64,000 bases of DNA from Psococerastis gibbosa (Eukaryota > Arthropoda > Insecta > Psocodea > Psocidae), in contig OZ020486.1 of the NCBI GenBank assembly GCA_963971405.1, forward strand, positions 25,071,419-25,135,418. The letters run 5' to 3'. Each line of letters begins with the position of its first letter. Position 1 is the first letter of the stretch. Shown piece after piece: positions 57,093 through 64,000 of the stretch. The notes under the pieces are model-generated. The model did no database searches. It was not told the origin of the DNA and saw only the letters and a program-made list of their open reading frames with translations. The translations under genes and the position numbers were made by a program.

Positions 57093-58184
57093 AAAAACAA
57101 CAAATAAAGAGCAGTCTAAACGTAAAAGGTCCTTAATAAAACAACTGCGATAATGCAAAGCTCTTGGAAAGGCAAGCGCGCGGTATCAGACAGAGAGAGG
57201 ATATGAATTGAAGGCAATTGTAGTAATTATGCAATGTAAAATGTAATTCATTGTGGGATTATTGGGCTACAGAAGGCTTACTGTACGGACTAATTTAATT
57301 TGATTAATTTTAAGTGATTGCGATGTCATTCCACGGGAAAACCCGCGGCGGAACTTTGAAATTAATTCGTAGCGATCGATATTTCCGGCAATTCTCTCTC
57401 CCCTTCCCGAATGTGGCCGTTAGCGTTTTAACTATCATGTAAATAAAGAATATCAGTATTTGTGTAGAATTTGTCAGTTTTCATCAATGAAGAAATTCAA
57501 TAACACGAGTTGGTTTTACTTTACAAGGCTTTACTTAATTTTGTATAACAAAAAAACAAGATGGGTACACCATTACTACTTACTAGCTAAAGCCCATAAA
57601 ATATTTGGTATTGTGCTGCTAATAGCAAGAGAATATTTGGTGCCTATTTTAAGGATGTCAGGATTATCAAAAAGCACTGTTTCCAGATTTGAATACAGCC
57701 TATGGCAAATACGGCGTTCGAAGGGATCACTGACCCTTTTCTAATGTACGGGTATGCTAAATTCCCAAAACTAAATGACTGCAAACGTGACTTGAAAAGG
57801 CCCTTGACGTGCCGGTTTGAGTGAAGTATAACCACAAGTAACTGAACGTCGTCAGTGAGCCAGTGTTATCACCTGCTCTCGATTGGCACGCATTCAAGTA
57901 AACTATCAGCTGTTTCCTACACCTAGAGTTCTAAATAGGAGAGATGGGCATTAGCTTCCCACCAAAAATATATATTTAAATTTCGCCACGCCTCCTTTGA
58001 CCAGCCATTGAGAAAACGTACCAGGTGGCCCCAGGATTCAAAAAATATTTTTGAAGCACTCGACTGTCCCATGTCTCCTACTATAGACACCAACCTACAC
58101 CGACTAATTCTTCCCTTGGTAGGCTATATTGTGTAAAAAACGGGCCTTCACATGTGGCACTTTCGTTTCATTCATCCAAATTAA
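57093..58184. other. No gene seen; unique-looking
   Basis: A 94-codon frame at 57460-57744 is not recognisable. No repeat ends were found. Confidence 0.4.
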
Positions 58185-58275
58185 GGATGAAAAACCACTT
58201 TTTTTTTTGGTTCCTGGGACCTCCACTAAAATCTCGATATCGAAAATTTCGAACATCCCAAAGGTTTCATTGTGC
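58185..58275 (-). repeat. F1 fragment
   Basis: AAAAACCACTTTTTTTTTTG then GTTCCTGGGACC and AAATCTCGATATCGAAAATT match antisense F1 with a short deletion. Confidence 0.65.
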
Positions 58276-58521
58276 TGACATTATGAGATACTGTAGGTAA
58301 CGAACAATCATTTAAAAAATCATAAATTACCGGGTTGACAGTAGATTCAATAACTTCAATTAATAGGTCCATCTTGGAAGCTGGAGACAAGGAAAGTCCA
58401 ATATTTACAGGGGGGAGAAGCTCTCAGCAGCAGACTACCACCAGTCCGCCACAACAGCCCCCTCCTCCCGCCCCCTCAACCAACGCAAACTAGACCTAGC
58501 CGTCAACTATTTAGACCCAAT

Positions 58522-58623
58522 CCCACCATCGCTTGAAAAGTGTCGGTAAGAATTAACGGACGGCACTGCCATCTACCAATGCATGCAGTATTCCATACCG
58601 TCACTTATCAAGCGATGGTGGGG
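58522..58623. repeat. Inverted repeat with 27-bp arms, 46-nt loop
   Basis: The arms are 58522-58548 (CCCACCATCGCTTGA...) and 58595-58623 (...TCAAGCGATGGTGGG) with about three mismatches. It is of pre-miRNA-like size, but the mismatch pattern and loop do not settle between an RNA hairpin and a small foldback. Confidence 0.7.
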
Positions 58624-58629
58624 CCGGCC

Positions 58630-60605
58630 AAAGGGTGGTTCTATGTCCTTGTATACGGTCCTGTAAGTAAATGCTGTAACGCGCGGTTAGCGCACAGTCT
58701 CAAACCAGTGGGGCTAGCACACACCTGTTTCAATATTAATACCCCGTGCGGTATATAATAACGCATGATGGGTGTGATAAGATGAGAAAGGTGTTTTTTT
58801 AAATTCTTCGTTTTTTCGACTAAAGAACTTCAGATGAAAAATAATTATTTACAGCTTCATGTGGCTTTATACTGTATTCTGCCTGTCTCATCTTCTAGCC
58901 AAGTTTGTTTACAAAGGAAAGATAAGCTAAGCATTGCGACAGTGTCATGCGCCGCTGTCCGTAGGCTTGAATAACGTTGCTTATTCTTTTATCAACTTTA
59001 TGAACTTTTTCTTCCTTAATATTAATTACATTGTAAATGTGGTTTGCCTTGTGTAGTTGTGCGCTAGACGCACGCTAACGGAAATGACAATTTGTGGACT
59101 AGTACCAGTAAATGCTGCCTGTAGAGCACAGACAGTTAGATTAGGTTGGAATGTTTAAATTACTGATGGTTGCCGGTCGGGAAGACAAAGCTTACCTCTA
59201 TGGGTCATATTTACTTTCAAGGACGTTTACAAGGACTTAGTACTGGGAATATGCAATGCAATGTGTAGTATTAAAATTATAATAAATTGCATCCCCAAAT
59301 ATAAATAGGTCTCCACAAACATCTGTGATATTATTTTTCACGATGCTGCCTTAGCATGACATTTTTCGAGCTAACCTCGAAACATTACAGTTCCAGTTCA
59401 GTGTAAGGTAGCAAATCACTCACCGTCACTTTTAATTGTTTAGTTTACCTTGTGTCTCCACATTGCCGCTGTATATATGCCTAATGTTGCAAGAAGTGGG
59501 TAGAAGAAATATAGGTTAAGTGCGTTACAAAATTGAAAATCTGGAATTAGATGTTCTGAGCACTTTTATGGTATTAGGAGTGCTGCCAGATTTCAATCAA
59601 TTGATTGATAACCATATTTCCGTTCATATATTCATCAGGACAAAACTGCTTAGGAACACAATAGCACAAAACGGTTAAATTGAAATAGCTGATCGATGAC
59701 GCACAATCCGTGATTCACTCAAGTCAATTGAAAAAAAAAAATGGACACATCAGATAACGTACTCATCAACATAGAGCCACGTAGAATTGGCCGCACTCTG
59801 CAGGGAATAATGCACTCCATTACAACCAATCAAGATAGGATTTTGCGCAACTTTCTACACCGGGACCGGCTAGACCCAATTCAATTAAGACTAAATTCAA
59901 TTTAATTTCAAGTAATTTGATTACTGTGATATCCGTTTGCCGTGTCCACTTGGTATGTCTTTGACTTGAACGGACAGAAATGTCCTTGTGACAAACTATA
60001 TATTGAGCGCATAGCATAGGGTACCCCGCGCTAATTTACCTCTCTAAACTCTAAAGCATTACACGTGCTGGTTTAATTGAAAATTTTATAACTTGGCAGT
60101 CATGATTAGTCGCAATTAGATCTCACAAAGGGTTTAATAAATTTAATTGGATTGTAAAGTAGAATAATGAGAAGCACAATCAATTATTATTCAGTATTAA
60201 TTTCTATCCTGCCAGCTCAAATGACTGAAATGTTGCGGTTGCGTTATTTTCAATATTGTCGAATTTTGTAGGTACGATATACAGTACTTCAAAATTCTAC
60301 ATTATGGATATCTTAACTACGAATTTTGGTCAGTATCATAAATATACATTATTTTATTAGAAGACACGTGGACACATAGAGTAGGAGAATACTTTTATGC
60401 ATCTTAAAAGAAACGAAAGGGCGGATTTTTTGTTTTTAAAGTAAGCAAGTATTTATCAATAAAAAACGCAATCCAATTAATAAATTCGACAGTTCATTAT
60501 GTAAAGTATTATTTATATATCTCAGTATGGCTAACTAGACATCCATAAATTTCTCTTTAAAGGGAAGGGAGCGTAGAAAATGGGCACCCCCAGATCCTAT
60601 ACCAA
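58630..60605. other. No gene seen; unique-looking
   Basis: Non-coding by inspection, with no repeat-family ends. Confidence 0.4.
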
Positions 60606-60609
60606 TCTT

Positions 60610-60710
60610 TTTTTATTTAATTTACTAAGCAGGTATATTTAAGTTGTAGAAGACTATTTCACGCATCATATTATAGGGTATAATTTTTTTTTTTTTTTTT
60701 TTTTTTTGTG
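60610..60710 (+). repeat. F3-related fragment and T-run
   Basis: AAGTTGTAGAAGACTATTTC and CGCATCATATTAT match the arm of the 8.0 kb foldback. A run of about 24 T follows at 60684-60707. Confidence 0.55.
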
Positions 60711-62277
60711 ATAGCTTTTCTTGTGCTTTTCAGTAAGTTTAACAATAACTTGTAAAATCCTATTTGACTAGTTCCCAATGCAAAAGAGGATTTTACAATT
60801 ATTGTTACGCAGTATCTACTAAAAACCCAAAAAATAAAAATTCAAGAAAAACATCAGATTTTGGTGTGTCATTTTATTACGTTCCACACTCTGCTAACTT
60901 GTATGATCAGCCATTCAACTTCCTTATAACACTTACCAGTCACCAGACACTTTGCACGAAACCCATGCATTTATTTTAAAAAATAATTTCCACAATTTTC
61001 TATTAAGGTATACAACCCATTTGACATCGTAAAAAAAATATTTTAGTAAGAAATATGTTAGAAATTCAAACAAAATAGTCAAATTCAATACAAATCCCAT
61101 TATAGCGTACTAAATAACAACGAAAGAGCGCGAAATAAGTTACCGGACACTCTGGGAGCAGTTTGTCGCAAATCGACGAATGCCTACATAAAGTAAAGTT
61201 TAGCAGGGAACATATTAGAATCAACCCTGAAGCGAAGCGAAATGTTAACATTTTACCTTACCAATTATTATGAGGAAATATTTAAAATTGTGGATTACAT
61301 TGCATTGCACGGGTTGACTGAATAATCCACAAACATATATCATAACAAATTGAGGTAAAGTAGAAGAATGTGGCTGCCACCTACAAAGCCAACTGTTGGA
61401 ACAGTGCAAAGAAGGAGATGTCGTCAATGGACCGCACACGGTGACTCATAATAAGGAACGCGGCCATTAAAGGAAAAAATATGTTAACAAATCCTTTCGG
61501 ATAAAGCAGCTACAACTGGTAGAAATTTATATTAACAATATCATGTCAAGTCATTGTCGTTGGCGTACCTTTAAACACTAAGTGGTAGAAAAGTAGGTAG
61601 CAAAAAATGCGGCTGAACAAGAATCAGGTATAAGGTAATATGGAATTAAATCGACCGCACAGACTTGTTTGCTTTTTTTGGAAAGGACTGAATTCTTTTG
61701 CCACTGTGCAGTACAATATTAAATGGAAAAATTGCCAAAACGGCTGAAATGAAAGGAAAACTAAGAATTCCTCGACAGGTTAATTACTTGATAATTATAC
61801 GTTGCAGTCTAATGTCAGGTCCCCACCCAACATGATTTTATCCCTTCAATTACAATACAAACGCCAAGATTCGTATTGCAGATATCTAATTTTTATCTTC
61901 AGAGTAGCTGAACTTCTGAGTATGCCTTATGGTCTCAGAGGTGAAGACGCGAAAATCCCTAATCTGTACCTCTACATGGTGAAGATGGAAGCGCGTAATG
62001 GCTACCCAACAGATAAAGTACCGAGTTTGAGCCGGGATAAGCGAAAAACAGTCTTTTCTGTGCAGGGCATAATCATCATTACATCAAATTGCCATGATGA
62101 TCGCCAATCTTCGATAGAAGAGGCATTTAAAGAAGAAAAAGAAGATATCCAAAATGCAGAATATCAGTAATAACCGTCTAATAATGTAACCTTTAAAACC
62201 AATTTCAAGTCGCCAAATTAATAAAAACTGTAGAAGATCCCCATGCACAAGACTAATCGTAACAAACAATATAACGA
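60711..62277. other. No gene seen
   Basis: The 122-codon frame at 61802-62170 shows no known domain and no splice support. Confidence 0.4.
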
Positions 62278-62368
62278 ATGAATTGACCTCTTCAGTCCAA
62301 TCACTAAGTAATAACCTAATAGGTGCTTGTGTCGAGTTAAGATCCGTCTCCGATCGCCTGTACAAGCA
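62278..62368 (-). repeat. Dispersed repeat F4, inverted copy
   Basis: GAATTGACCTCTTCAGTCCA, TGTGTCGAGTTAAGA and CCGTCTCCGATCGC are the reverse complement of F4 at 45.8 kb. Confidence 0.6.
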
Positions 62369-62369
62369 G

Positions 62370-64000
62370 CCAATACTGTTTCATTTGGTAGTTGGAAGGA
62401 AAGATAATTAAGAAAAATAACGAATCGTGCTATAAAATGCAGCGCAGAACAGAAAAGAGACCAACTCTTTTAATTGCCAATTGAGCAGCAGCAATAACCG
62501 TCAGGAAAAAATGATCAGGGGAACCAGCATTCACCTTTCACTCATTACCCAGCTTTCTTCCCCAATTAACAGTAAATTCAGGGGGGAGGAAAGGGGGTTC
62601 TGTGGGGGGGGGGCCGAGGGTAGGGGAAGTTGTTATTTAAGGGACAACCAAGCTCTTAATTAGCGCGTCTTCATTAAATAAGAAAAATCATTTCATCGCA
62701 TTTACAGTGAATCCCGTATTTATCTTCGAAAATTCCATAATGATGTTGGCTGGGACAGAAAGAAGCAAGTTTATTTACAGCAGAAGCAGCACCCGTGTGT
62801 CAATTAGAACTCTAATGAGCTAATTAGCCAGCATTCAGAGAGGATTATGTGAGCAGAATGGCAGTAATCAGGGCAACCAGCCTTGAAAAAAAGTTTTTCT
62901 CTCGTTTTTTTTTTTCATTTTGCGCTAGGTTGACAAACAATAATAATTAGCTAAGTAACTTAAGCTACCTAGTCATTTCCAATTTTATTGTAATTTAACA
63001 ATTAAGCTCTACTGACCCATTAAAATTAGAGGTGTTTCAGTTTAAACTAGTAGTAAAATAACAAGAATAAAACAGTACGGTACTGCACTCAGTATAAGTA
63101 TTGTACTATAGCAATTCGACAGTTTATTTTACGGGGAAAGAGAAAGTAAGCCTAACGGCCTAACATTAACAATTTCAATTGAAATAAACGAATAGGTATT
63201 CTGCGCTTTCATTTAATTTGGATTACGTTATCGATCCTCAGCTGAGGTTAGTTAACATATTTTGTATACGATCGTCGGAAGAATGCACATTACTTGTTCA
63301 CTATAAAAGAATAGTTATACGAGTGAAAAATGGTCATTTTCTCGCATAAGAACCAATTATAAATCCAGCTTGGTAGTTTCGTCATGGATCATAAAAACAG
63401 GATGTTGCTACTAGTAAACGCGTGGAAAGCTCCCACTTAGAGCCCGAGAAATATGACGGAGCCAGGAAAATCAGGTAGGCAGCCAATGGGTGATGAGACT
63501 TCTCATTACCTACCATCATCGTTTATTTCACAAATAAATTGAGATAACAGCTCTAATTACAGATTAAATTAATTAAATCAAATCTCTCTGCGTCATTCTG
63601 GCGCTCTAATGATGAGTCGGGGCAACGTACATGTGCGATTTAGCAGCGTCTATTAATATTATCGTCGTCCCACTCGAGAAATTAATTTGAGAAGAAACGG
63701 CTATATCATTATTTAGCGCTCAGGTTTAATCTTCGCAGAAGAGCTCGCGGAAATTTACGACAATCCATATTTCTCTGTATTCAAGTTAAAACATTCTTCA
63801 TGCATCATGCTACTTACCTATATTATGGTCATGATTGGCTGCTGCGGCTTTAAATACTCCTTATAATACTTACATACTTCGCGTGTCCATGGAAACACGC
63901 ATTTAAATGGGTTGTCCAAAATCGAGCAGCTTGGAGGGTTTATAATGCCAACCAATCGTTGAGATTGTGACCTTGGAATAAAAAATATTGTACCTAGACA
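62370..64000. other. Unique-looking non-coding; G-rich tract near 62580-62628
   Basis: The tract has four or more G-runs on the plus strand (GGGGGGAGG, GGGGG, a run of 10 G, TAGGGG), compatible with a G-quadruplex. The rest has repeated ATTA/TAATTA sites (for example near 63555-63580) and no open frame of note. Regulatory function is a guess from its position upstream of a developmental gene. Confidence 0.35.

Noticed and set aside
61802..62170. 122-codon plus-strand frame with a charged C-terminus
   Set aside because: No known motif, length within chance for this amount of DNA, and no splice or promoter support.

Overview
This is AT-rich eukaryotic nuclear DNA, almost certainly from an arthropod. 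It has spliceosomal introns, an exon of a conserved animal developmental gene, tRNA-derived SINEs, non-LTR retrotransposon remnants, and many short non-autonomous DNA transposons. There are no operons, bacterial-type genes, CRISPR arrays or rRNA. The species cannot be fixed from the sequence; an insect such as a hemipteran with a repeat-rich genome is my low-confidence guess.

Only one real host gene segment is visible: a minus-strand exon at 8892-9355 with a clean acceptor and donor. It holds the probable start codon, a His/Met/Asn-rich N-terminus and the complete first LIM domain of an LMO4-type LIM-only protein. The exon for the second LIM domain was not found in the 8.9 kb downstream and probably lies beyond position 1. 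Upstream (9.4-64 kb) there is no further recognisable coding exon of this or any other gene, so most of the window is probably intron or 5' flank of this locus, filled with repeats.

Repeat landscape, left to right. 1.9-3.4 kb: a hairpin-ended repeat (family F1) split by a 1.16 kb hAT-like element with an exact 8-bp target duplication. 3.6 kb: a short hAT-like MITE. 4.9-7.0 kb: a composite with outer inverted repeats, a SINE and nested insertions. 8.0-8.4 kb: a foldback repeat (F3). 10.6-12.3 kb: two LINE reverse transcriptase C-terminal remnants. 12.9 kb: a Harbinger-like MITE. 13.7-16.2 kb: a 2.5 kb hAT-like element with exact 8-bp target duplication. 16.9 and 18.1 kb: two SINEs. 19.1 kb: a tandem duplication. 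20.4 kb: a near-perfect 52-nt palindrome. 21.7 kb: a foldback MITE. 25.7 kb: a hAT-like MITE. 28-29.6 kb: tandem F1 copies. 34-35.7 kb: a 204-bp duplication and an F1 copy. 36.0 and 36.7 kb: a nested-TIR foldback element (F2) and a hAT-like MITE. 38.4 kb: a LINE remnant. 42.5 kb: a 0.65 kb hAT-like element. 43.2-48.8 kb: SINE heads, foldbacks and F3/F2 copies. 50-57 kb: F1, F2 and hairpin elements. From about 57 kb to the end the DNA is largely unique and may hold cis-regulatory sequence.

The most informative structures are four hAT-like insertions with exact 8-bp target-site duplications found by eye. Three elements with different termini share an internally tandem G-rich module. Family F1 has sub-terminal hairpins and recurrent antisense reading frames, and F2 shows graded palindromes. 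No alignment or database search could be run, so family names rest on target-duplication length, terminal sequence and motifs.
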